A stretch of DNA of 5,568 bases, taken from Ktedonobacter sp. 13_1_20CM_4_53_11 (lineage in GTDB: Bacteria; Chloroflexota; Ktedonobacteria; Ktedonobacterales; Ktedonobacteraceae). Shown piece after piece: positions 1 to 5,481 of the stretch; the stretch's first letter is position 1; the number at the start of each line of letters is the position of its first letter. A program made the translations under genes and the position numbers. The stretch spans positions 3,241-8,808 of the forward strand of contig MNIY01000056.1 of NCBI GenBank assembly GCA_001919995.1. Reading direction: 5' to 3'. The notes beneath the pieces were generated by a model, which did not search any database, was not told the DNA's origin, and worked only from the letters and a program-made list of their open reading frames with translations.

Positions 1-796
1 GCTTGAGTTTCTCAACGGCAAAGGTGGCAATGGCAATATTGCGGCGGCTCTTCTCCGTTTTCGGCTCTGCCTCGACATACCCGCCCTTCCCGTTCAATTT
101 GGCCGGCATGTGCGTGAGGACACGGCGCACCTGGAGCGTTCCCGTCGCAAAATGAATATCCTGCCATTTCAACGCTAACAGTTCGCCTCGTCGCATACCC
201 GTCGCCAACGCCAGGACAAACAAGGCTTCCAAACGATGACCAACGGCAGCAGCGAGCAGTTGTTGTACCTGCTCAGCATTGAGTGGTTGAATCTCAAAGC
301 GTTTCACATGCGGTGGTGTCACAGCATCGCACACATTACGAGAGATCAGATTCCACTGGACGGCTTTGTCCAGGGCCAGGTGCAGCATTTTATGAAAGCT
401 GATAACCGTTGTGGGAGAGAGACCCGCATCCAGCTTCTTCGTGTAGAATGCTTGCAGATGTTGAGGCGAGAGTTTTTGCAGGAGATGGTGACCAATGCCA
501 GGGACCAGATGCAGTCGAATGATCGCCTCGTATCGCTCGTAGGTGCGGGGCCGCACCGTGTGTTTGTGCACATCTTCTAACCAATGCACTAAGAACTGGC
601 CTACTTTCTGCTGTGGCCCCGTCACCAACACTCCCTGTTGTTGCTGATGCAGGGCTATTTTCAATTGTTCTTGCACCTCCCTTCGTGTTTTACCATAAAG
701 TGTTTTGCGTTTACCGCCTTCCAGCGAGATACTGGCGGCCCACCTGCCATCGCTATGATGGTAGATCGAGCCTTCGCCGTGCCCACGTCGTGCCAT
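1..796 (-). CDS. int: Tyrosine recombinase (phage-type integrase), C-terminus cut by window edge
   Basis: Site-specific recombinase expected to integrate and excise the element at an attachment site. I translated 265 residues without a stop up to the window edge. The N-terminus (about 5-45, RRGHGEGSIYHHSDGRW) is the basic arm-type DNA-binding domain usual in such integrases. It is followed by a SAM-like core-binding domain (about 62-165, with VRPRTYERYEAIIRLHL) and the start of the catalytic domain. ATGMRRGE at 198-205 carries the first catalytic Arg (R202), and PKTEKSRRN at 245-253 carries the beta-hairpin Lys (K246). The HxxR, His/Trp and Tyr nucleophile motifs lie outside the window, so activity cannot be judged. 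The ATG at 796 has a strong AAAGGAG (810-804) seven bases upstream. It is the last gene of the minus-strand series, and the attachment site would be expected to the left of base 1. Confidence 0.95.
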   Translation of the reverse strand, partial: MARRGHGEGSIYHHSDGRWAASISLEGGKRKTLYGKTRREVQEQLKIALHQQQQGVLVTGPQQKVGQFLVHWLEDVHKHTVRPRTYERYEAIIRLHLVPGIGHHLLQKLSPQHLQAFYTKKLDAGLSPTTVISFHKMLHLALDKAVQWNLISRNVCDAVTPPHVKRFEIQPLNAEQVQQLLAAAVGHRLEALFVLALATGMRRGELLALKWQDIHFATGTLQVRRVLTHMPAKLNGKGGYVEAEPKTEKSRRNIAIATFAVEKLK

Positions 797-857
797 AAAG
801 AGACTCCTTTCTGTCGATGTATCGTTGTAATACGTGATCCTACATGTTCCGAATAGT

Positions 858-885
858 ACCATATGTCGCAGTGTTTAGCGAACAA
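858..885 (-). promoter_or_regulatory. Possible promoter of the integrase gene
   Basis: On the minus strand TTGTTC (885-880) and TATGGT (863-858) are 16 bases apart and lie about 60 bases upstream of the integrase ATG, in the 116-base gap after the small upstream gene. The match to a sigma-70 consensus is modest. No convincing terminator is seen between the small gene and the integrase (only a weak GTCTTTAGAC hairpin near 895-906), so read-through from upstream is also possible. Confidence 0.3.
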
Positions 886-912
886 AAGTCCTATAAAGTC
901 TAAAGACCGTTT

Positions 913-1242
913 CTACCATTCGGGGACCGGGAGTACACATGTCAGCTGGTCTCGAGAGAGCGCCATTTTTTGTGGACCGCCTTCGAAGTTGTAGATGACT
1001 GACATGGCGTGAACCAGATATGAATCCCGCTCTAATGATTCTCCCAACTGGAGGGATTGGTCTAGTTGCTCTTGAGTGAAGACCGCTGTGTGCCACCACG
1101 AAAATGGCTCTATCCTCACTGCACACACACTTATCCAGTATGATTTGGAATCAAGTTGACGGATGCATTCGACGCTCCAGAGGTTGCAAGGTGTTTGATG
1201 CACCTCCGTTTCCGCTGGAAATTCGAGAGACGTGATGACCAT
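913..1242 (-). CDS. Small hypothetical protein, unrecognised
   Basis: I do not recognise this 109-residue protein. It has no membrane segment, signal peptide or obvious metal site. It alternates hydrophobic and charged residues in a way that suggests beta strands (SYWISVCAVRIEPFSWW near 36-52) followed by a helix (TQEQLDQSLQLGESLER near 56-72). The ATG at 1242 is chosen because AGGA (1252-1249) sits six bases upstream. The frame is open further, and a GTG at 1281 (122 residues) or a TTG at 1272 (AAAGG eight bases upstream) are real alternatives. It lies between the replication-relaxation-like gene (76 bases upstream) and the integrase (116 bases downstream), on the same strand. In that position some integrative elements carry a small excisionase or accessory protein, but no helix-turn-helix is evident here, so I do not propose that role. 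Confidence 0.6.
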   Translation of the reverse strand: MVITSLEFPAETEVHQTPCNLWSVECIRQLDSKSYWISVCAVRIEPFSWWHTAVFTQEQLDQSLQLGESLERDSYLVHAMSVIYNFEGGPQKMALSRDQLTCVLPVPEW

Positions 1243-1318
1243 GGTATATCCTGAGAACAATTTCTTAGTCAAAGCATGCACCTTTCTTCTTCGGGTGAAA
1301 CTTGGGGGAACTCAACGA

Positions 1319-2146
1319 TTACAATCGCTCCTCTATATCGAAAACATAGATATACTGACGGCTTTCACGATCCGGCTCGCCATACTCAGGCGGCCCATTT
1401 TGGAATGTTTCCAGCGCCTTCAGGAGCGGCGCTTTGATCGGGGGGTAGACATAGTACTGGGCGGTGGTATAGTACTTCGTTAACTCAATAAAAATCTTCT
1501 CCCAGGTCTTGTACGGTTTTTCGCTGAGCTCCACTTCTATGGCGCTCACGATTTCTGGAGCATCTGGCTCCTCGCCTGTTCTATACCGTAGTAAAGCATC
1601 AGGTCGATGTGTCCCCCGATATTCATCGGGGATCCACAGGTCCTTTCCCTGCTTTTTCCGCTGCGCGCGCAGATGCTCTCTCGTCGCCCGGATCTGGCGC
1701 TCACTTTCCCAGGTAAACCCCGGAGCAGATCCATACGTGTCCTCGATGAGTGCGCGGGTCTCATTGATCCAGAACAGGTGCTCCAGATTCGCAAGCGATG
1801 GCTCGTGGAACCGGGCCGATAACCCCACATGGTACAGCCCTTTGCGGGTGAGCCAGATCCAGCCTGGTTCGTCGTGCAAGATTTTACGGTACTCTACGAG
1901 ACCAAGTTGTTCCCATCGCCTTATGAGAGCGCGGGTCCGGCTCTCAGAGCTGCATGATGGATCTTTCGACTGGGTATCAGGGTGACGCGCCAGTAAACCC
2001 TGCAGTTGATCAAAGCAATAGGCGGTCCCTTCCCCAATCTGTCGCAGCACATCACGGTCACGCCGGGTCAGCCTTGGCTTTCCCTTATCGGATCGAGTCA
2101 GCTTTACTCCAGCTTGGTTCTTCGACAATGGTTGTTTATAGCTCAC
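1319..2146 (-). CDS. Replication-relaxation (Replic_Relax) family-like protein
   Basis: A 275-residue soluble protein in two parts. The N-terminus (about 25-110) reads as a winged helix: LTRRDRDVLRQIGEG, a recognition-type helix SRTRALIRRWEQLGLVEYR (69-87), then a wing ending in WIWLTRKGLYHVG (96-108). The C-terminal part has a restriction-nuclease-like pattern: WESER at 146-150, HRPDALL at 180-186 (D183) and AIEVELSEK at 202-210 (E204, E206, K210). That order matches the replication-relaxation family of plasmid and integrative-element proteins linked to plasmid replication and DNA relaxation. The family name is my recognition from pattern; nuclease activity is inference. The start is GTG, because an in-frame TAA sits three codons upstream and no other start is available; AGAAAGG lies about nine bases before it. 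It has its own upstream region after a terminator, and the small hypothetical gene and the integrase follow on the same strand. Confidence 0.75.
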   Translation of the reverse strand: MSYKQPLSKNQAGVKLTRSDKGKPRLTRRDRDVLRQIGEGTAYCFDQLQGLLARHPDTQSKDPSCSSESRTRALIRRWEQLGLVEYRKILHDEPGWIWLTRKGLYHVGLSARFHEPSLANLEHLFWINETRALIEDTYGSAPGFTWESERQIRATREHLRAQRKKQGKDLWIPDEYRGTHRPDALLRYRTGEEPDAPEIVSAIEVELSEKPYKTWEKIFIELTKYYTTAQYYVYPPIKAPLLKALETFQNGPPEYGEPDRESRQYIYVFDIEERL

Positions 2147-2174
2147 GCTTCTTTACCTTTCTTGATGTCAGTCA

Positions 2175-2290
2175 CATTGGTTTCGAATCAATTGGTCATT
2201 CCACTTTAACAATTGAGCATTGGTTCCTAGATGACCTTCCTGTTAGGAATTACAATAATTACAATAATTGGTAAGAAATCCAAAGGTCAT
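2175..2290. repeat. AT-rich repeat cluster (operator or origin-like)
   Basis: This stretch is clearly AT-richer than the genes around it and is full of short repeats. AATTACAAT occurs twice in tandem (2248-2256, 2257-2265) and is followed by AATT. ATGACCTT (2231-2238) and AAGGTCAT (2283-2290) form a perfect 8-base inverted repeat enclosing the tandem pair. TTCCTA (2224-2229) and TAGGAA (2244-2249) form a second inverted repeat. CAATTG occurs at 2189-2194 and 2210-2215, spaced 21 bases (about two helical turns), and CATTGGTT occurs at 2175-2182 and 2218-2225. It lies just upstream of the replication-relaxation-like gene. The repeats are seen directly; a role as operator, replication origin or transfer origin is inference. 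Confidence 0.6.
2249..2263 (-). promoter_or_regulatory. Candidate -10 elements for the replication-relaxation-like gene
   Basis: On the minus strand the tandem repeat supplies two copies of TGTAAT (2263-2258 and 2254-2249), each five of six to the -10 consensus. The -35 candidates are weak: TTCTTA lies 17 bases before the second copy, and TTGGAC (2296-2291) is placed for a different, poorer -10. The terminator at 2305-2344 lies just upstream, so this gene needs its own promoter, and this is the only AT-rich place for it. It would give a leader of about 100 bases. Confidence 0.4.
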
Positions 2291-2304
2291 GTCCAAGCTA
2301 TTTC

Positions 2305-2344
2305 AAAAAAGGCGCTCGTACCCCTTTACAAGGGATAGCAAGCC
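2305..2344 (-). terminator. Intrinsic terminator of the primase and membrane-protein unit
   Basis: On the minus strand a long imperfect stem folds from 2344 to 2311. CCCTT and AAGGG close a three-base GTA loop. The stem continues outward through UA/UA pairs and a 2x2 internal loop to GGC/GCC, with one bulged C, and is followed directly by six T (the six A at 2305-2310 on the plus strand). Stem plus T-run is the classical Rho-independent layout. It sits about 140 bases after the stop of the membrane-HTH gene and separates that unit from the replication-relaxation-like gene. Confidence 0.75.
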
Positions 2345-2484
2345 ACTGTTCCAGGCATAAATTCGGTAGTGTATACCCCAGTGGAGCAAGTTTGCAGGAA
2401 CACCGGGGAATGCGCTCCCACAGGAAGTTCAGGAGTGCGCACGAATGCGTGTTACTGCTCTGGTGGCTCTTAAGCTGAAACATG
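2345..2484. other. Untranslated trailer, no gene seen
   Basis: These 140 bases lie between the stop of the membrane-HTH gene and the terminator. I see only short weak hairpins, such as GGGA/TCCC near 2406-2419 and CGCA/TGCG near 2436-2447. An open frame of 106 codons running through it on the minus strand (2298-2618) overlaps the real gene and has no coding character. Together with 2147-2304 this makes a 338-base stretch without a gene. Confidence 0.5.
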
Positions 2485-3669
2485 TTATAGCTCCGCTGAC
2501 TTCTGCTCCGTGAGTGGCGTTTTCTGCTGACGCACCTGGAGCCACGTAATGCAGGTTGAGCGATGCACATGCGCGCGTTCAGCCAGAGCACGTCCAGAGG
2601 GCTTTTTGCCTTCTGCAATCAGTGATTGAAAGGCACGTTCGAGCCGTTCCTCGCGCTCAACCTGCGAATCGTCATGTGACTCATGATCCATGATCATTTG
2701 TCTCGTTGATGCTGGTGGCTCTGGCTCCAAGAGCATATGGCGCCGTTGTTCAGCGTGTGGCTCTGGTGCTCCAGTTATCTTGCCTTGTGGCGCTGCGGGC
2801 GGTATTAGCTCTCCTGCGGGACTATCCTGTTGCCTTAACAGTGGTGATGGAGCCGCTGGCACCATCGCTTTCCTAAGCTGTATAGGCATCTCGGCATTCA
2901 AAGTCTGCGCTACCACCTGCGCTGGCACAGTTCCATCCTGGTGCTGCATGTTCCCCTGCTTGCGCTGCTCAGCGGTTTCTGTAAATGGTGCCTGAGAAGG
3001 CAGCGCCGTTCCCTGCGGCGCTTGCTTGAGCGTGCTCTCGCTCTGCTGTGAGAAGGCACTGAGCAGCAGCGCTACCTCTTCAACTGTGAAATGTGGGGGT
3101 GTCACCTGGTGAGCCGGCAGCTCTTGTGCTGACATAACCTGCACAGGTGGCTCTACTTTCTCCTGCGTATACAGGTCCTTGAAGGAGACATCTTTGAGGC
3201 GGCTCATCAAAACAAACCCTACTACAGCGATTGCTCGCAAGGTACTCAGCAGTTTAATATCGAAGCCGAGCCGCACCATAGCATCGCTCATCGAGGTATG
3301 AACGGCGTGGCTGAATGTATCAACATTGGTTATGGCTCCCGCTACCAGCGCCAACAGCGCTGTCAAGATCGTATACAACGCGAATTTGACCCAGTCACGC
3401 TGTTTTAGGCAGTTGAGGACGTAGAAAAAGCTGATACCCAGGCCGCTGTCTAGAGCCAGAGCCTGCACCCATCCCCAAGCTGCTGAGGCGTTGGCATTGT
3501 TGTTGAGAATCCCTCCGTCGGTGAGGAAATTCGTGGTACTGACAATCAATCCGGCAGCAAGCAGGAGTTCAGAGGTCTTGGCGATAAAGGTGACGACGAA
3601 GCGAAGTACCGTCTCGTACCAGGCCAGCGAAATGAATCGCTCCAGCCACTGGTTGTTTTTAGATGTCAT
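2485..3669 (-). CDS. Multi-pass membrane protein with C-terminal helix-turn-helix; possible DUF2637/Spd-like
   Basis: A 394-residue protein in three parts. The N-terminal third holds about four membrane helices (roughly 21-45, 64-86, 94-115 and 140-156). Residues about 165-338 are a Pro/Gln/Ala/Glu-rich, probably disordered linker. The C-terminus (about 343-381) has the spacing of a helix-turn-helix: ERAFQSLIAEG, then GRALAERAHVHRSTCITWLQ at 359-378. The order of four helices, linker and terminal DNA-binding domain is that of actinobacterial DUF2637 proteins, the group including plasmid spread (Spd) proteins. Shared points such as WVQALALDSG (67-76), AGAITNV (110-116) and AVVGFVLMSR (148-157) line up by eye only, so the link is inference. 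The ATG at 3669 is chosen over the one at 3693 because AAGGAG (3681-3676) lies six bases before it, whereas nothing precedes the other. It follows the primase by 52 bases, probably in one transcript. Confidence 0.85.
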   Translation of the reverse strand: MTSKNNQWLERFISLAWYETVLRFVVTFIAKTSELLLAAGLIVSTTNFLTDGGILNNNANASAAWGWVQALALDSGLGISFFYVLNCLKQRDWVKFALYTILTALLALVAGAITNVDTFSHAVHTSMSDAMVRLGFDIKLLSTLRAIAVVGFVLMSRLKDVSFKDLYTQEKVEPPVQVMSAQELPAHQVTPPHFTVEEVALLLSAFSQQSESTLKQAPQGTALPSQAPFTETAEQRKQGNMQHQDGTVPAQVVAQTLNAEMPIQLRKAMVPAAPSPLLRQQDSPAGELIPPAAPQGKITGAPEPHAEQRRHMLLEPEPPASTRQMIMDHESHDDSQVEREERLERAFQSLIAEGKKPSGRALAERAHVHRSTCITWLQVRQQKTPLTEQKSAEL

Positions 3670-3675
3670 GGTCTG

Positions 3676-3681
3676 CTCCTT
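3676..3681 (-). promoter_or_regulatory. Ribosome binding site fixing the start of the membrane-HTH gene
   Basis: AAGGAG on the minus strand (3681-3676) lies six bases before the ATG at 3669. The longer alternative ATG at 3693 has no such site, and its eight extra codons (MIEEKEQT) are mostly the ribosome binding region read as protein. This sets the shorter start. Confidence 0.8.
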
Positions 3682-3721
3682 CTCTTCTATCATAAGTGGA
3701 GCACACTGGCCCCCACACGGT

Positions 3722-5374
3722 TTACTGCTCTGTATCGTTATCCAATTGCCATTGTGCGGTAAATGGGTCGAAAGTGAGTGAAAGGTATCGCTCCTGGGTG
3801 ATATCGCGCCCGGTGAGAAACAGACTGGCCCGGTTTTGACCGCGTTCGCGCTTCAAAACAAGGACAGCATCGGCGGCTCCCACCATCGCCGATGAGCCCG
3901 TGACCTCATCGAGGATATCCTGTGCCCCCGATTTGCGCAGATGGTGAATGAGCAGGATGGAGAGGTGATGGTTATCTGCGAGACGCTTGAGAGGAGTAAG
4001 CATCATATATTCGTCCTCATATTGAGAGCGCGTACCACTTTTCGGGTGCGGCGCGATATTTGCCCAGGTATCGATGACGATGGCGCGGAGTTGTGGATGT
4101 GTCTGCGCATAGGTCTCGAGCTGCGCAAGCCCTTCCTGGTCAAGGCTGGGCCACTCAAGTGCGAACTCGATGCCGGAGGGTATAACAGGATGCGAAGTAA
4201 GCAGTTGCTTCATGCGGTCTTGCAGGCGACGCTCTGTATCCTCCAGCGCCAAGTAGAGCACCTCTCCTTGTGCCGCCACGTAGGTGCCGAGTACGTATCC
4301 TCCTGTAGCAATCGCGAGAGCCACTGACAATGCAAACCAGCTCTTGCCTTGTTTGGGCTTACCTCCCAGCAGGAGCAATCCCTCTGGTAGCAGATCACGC
4401 ACAACCCAGTGAGAGGTTGGAAGCCGTTCTGCGAGAAGCTTGTCAATAGTGAAAAGTGGCAAGCGATCCTGAGGTGGAATATCTTCCGATACAGCACGTA
4501 CTGGTGGAGACCATACCAGCCTTCCTCTGTCCAATGCCTGCTGGAAAGCGGCTGGGAAGGCCCTCCAATCCTGTTTATGCAATTCGTTGGGGTCTTTCGC
4601 ATTTGGCAGAGAAATGGCATAAGCGCATCCCGGCCACTGCCAGGCACTCAATAAGCTAACAATGTGCTCAACAAAGCTGGCTCCGGCTGGATCAGGTTCT
4701 TGCATGATATAAAGGCGCTCTAATCCTGCAAGGTACTCTTGCTTGAGCGTTCTGGTCATCTCTGCTCCGGGGACACCAAGCGCGCAAAATTTGTGAAACC
4801 AGAGCGTCCAGGAATCGGTTTCACCCTCAACAAGGACGAGGTAGCCAGCTTTACTGGCCTCTTCCAGGCGTTCAAGTCCATAGGGGACGATTTCGCCTTC
4901 TTCTTTGTTCCACCATGATCCCTCTTTTGCAATAAGAGCTGTTCTGATACGATAACGAGGTGCGGGGGTTCCATCTGGTAAATGATAGGGAACCTTGATA
5001 CCTCCGGATGTTTCTTCCGCAACCCCCAGATTGAAGAGGTATTTCCAGGGCAACAGTTTATCCCGAGCAAGATCAAGTAGGGACAATGTTTGGCGACGCA
5101 ACGAATTATGTCGAGACATAGTTGATTTTGCGGGAAAGAGATCAGCAAGGGTGAGTCCTATCGCCTCAAGAATCTGTTCCACGGTACAACCGGTGTGGCA
5201 TTTGAGCAGGATGCGGCCTTCTTTTCCAAGTCGAATACTCAGACTGGGATGGCGGTCATGATGGGCTGGGCAACATGCGTTCCAGCCACCAGTTCCAGAT
5301 TTGCGCACATGCTTGAGACGAGAGAGCATATTCTCCAAAAGTGGAGTATAGGCCTCGATTGGATATTGTTCCAT
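3722..5374 (-). CDS. Primase-helicase: CHC2-type zinc finger, Toprim and RepA-like ATPase
   Basis: A 550-residue replication protein expected to prime and unwind the element's DNA. The zinc finger is C35, H38, C59, C63 (CPAHHDRHPSLSI then LLKCHTGC). The Toprim domain has LVLVEGETD at 179-187 (E183) and IMQEPDPAG at 223-231, where E226 and D228 take the place of the usual DxD. The C-terminal RecA-fold ATPase resembles plasmid RepA hexameric helicases: Walker A GKPKQGKS at 338-345, LYLALEDTERR at 373-383, Walker B IVIDTW (D435), and the sensor region LLIHHLRKSG (474-483) with GSSAMVGAADAVLVLK (493-508). Primase and helicase signatures in one chain are common in phages and integrative elements. 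The ATG at 5374 is the only start after an in-frame TGA at 5404-5402, but it has no ribosome binding site; M16 (5329) has GGAG only three bases away. An IS200/IS605-type end lies just upstream. The membrane-HTH gene follows after 52 bases. Confidence 0.9.
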   Translation of the reverse strand: MEQYPIEAYTPLLENMLSRLKHVRKSGTGGWNACCPAHHDRHPSLSIRLGKEGRILLKCHTGCTVEQILEAIGLTLADLFPAKSTMSRHNSLRRQTLSLLDLARDKLLPWKYLFNLGVAEETSGGIKVPYHLPDGTPAPRYRIRTALIAKEGSWWNKEEGEIVPYGLERLEEASKAGYLVLVEGETDSWTLWFHKFCALGVPGAEMTRTLKQEYLAGLERLYIMQEPDPAGASFVEHIVSLLSAWQWPGCAYAISLPNAKDPNELHKQDWRAFPAAFQQALDRGRLVWSPPVRAVSEDIPPQDRLPLFTIDKLLAERLPTSHWVVRDLLPEGLLLLGGKPKQGKSWFALSVALAIATGGYVLGTYVAAQGEVLYLALEDTERRLQDRMKQLLTSHPVIPSGIEFALEWPSLDQEGLAQLETYAQTHPQLRAIVIDTWANIAPHPKSGTRSQYEDEYMMLTPLKRLADNHHLSILLIHHLRKSGAQDILDEVTGSSAMVGAADAVLVLKRERGQNRASLFLTGRDITQERYLSLTFDPFTAQWQLDNDTEQ

Positions 5375-5380
5375 ATGAAT

Positions 5381-5424
5381 GGCCGCAGGGGACTCCCGTC
5401 TTCAGGCGGGAGAGGAATGCGGCC
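5381..5424 (+). repeat. Two-tier hairpin at the IS200/IS605-type element end
   Basis: The outer stem is GGCCGCA (5381-5387) with TGCGGCC (5418-5424), seven perfect pairs. After an internal loop (GGGGA opposite AGGAA) an inner stem of eight pairs forms between CTCCCGTC (5393-5400) and GGCGGGAG (5405-5412), with one G-T pair and a TTCA loop. A CCCG-rich stem with a CTTCAGG-like apex is typical of ends of TnpB-bearing elements, where it is bound by TnpA or forms part of the guide RNA scaffold. The pairing is visible directly; the role is inferred from position. Confidence 0.75.
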
Positions 5425-5451
5425 CCTCCTTTCTCTAGCTCTTGCAAAAAC

Positions 5452-5481
5452 TTGACATCTATGGTACGTTTGTTCTATGGA
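5452..5481 (+). promoter_or_regulatory. Promoter-like signal for tnpB
   Basis: A perfect TTGACA (5452-5457) is followed 17-18 bases later by CTATGG/TATGGA (5475-5481), a fair -10. The difficulty is that this -10 overlaps the ATG at 5477, so a transcript from it would begin near 5488 and favour the in-frame GTG at 5489 as a leaderless start. TCTATGG occurs twice (5458-5464 and 5474-5480); the first copy could instead be the -10, but it then lacks a good -35. Confidence 0.45.

Noticed and set aside
236..580. 114-codon plus-strand open frame
   Set aside because: Antisense to the integrase, which has clear catalytic motifs in its own continuous frame.
889..907. Possible terminator after the small hypothetical gene (GTCTTTAGAC region)
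   Set aside because: Stem of only three to five weak pairs and a short T-run; not enough to call.
1509..1985. 158-codon open frame on the plus strand
   Set aside because: Fully antisense to the replication-relaxation-like gene; its Ser/Arg-rich composition is typical of a shadow frame and no domain is seen.
2298..2618. 106-codon minus-strand open frame over the end of the membrane-HTH gene and the trailer
   Set aside because: Overlaps a well supported gene in another frame, runs through the terminator, and is rich in Arg, Ser and Cys without motifs.
4210..4647. 145-codon minus-strand frame, with smaller ones at 4756-5148 and plus 3941-4327
   Set aside because: All lie inside the primase-helicase gene, whose zinc finger, Toprim and Walker motifs are continuous in its own frame.
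5425..5432. Perfect AAAGGAGG on the minus strand, looking like a strong ribosome binding site
   Set aside because: No ATG, GTG or TTG follows at a usable distance (ATT is at 5418), and it is about 50 bases from the primase ATG. It belongs to the element end.
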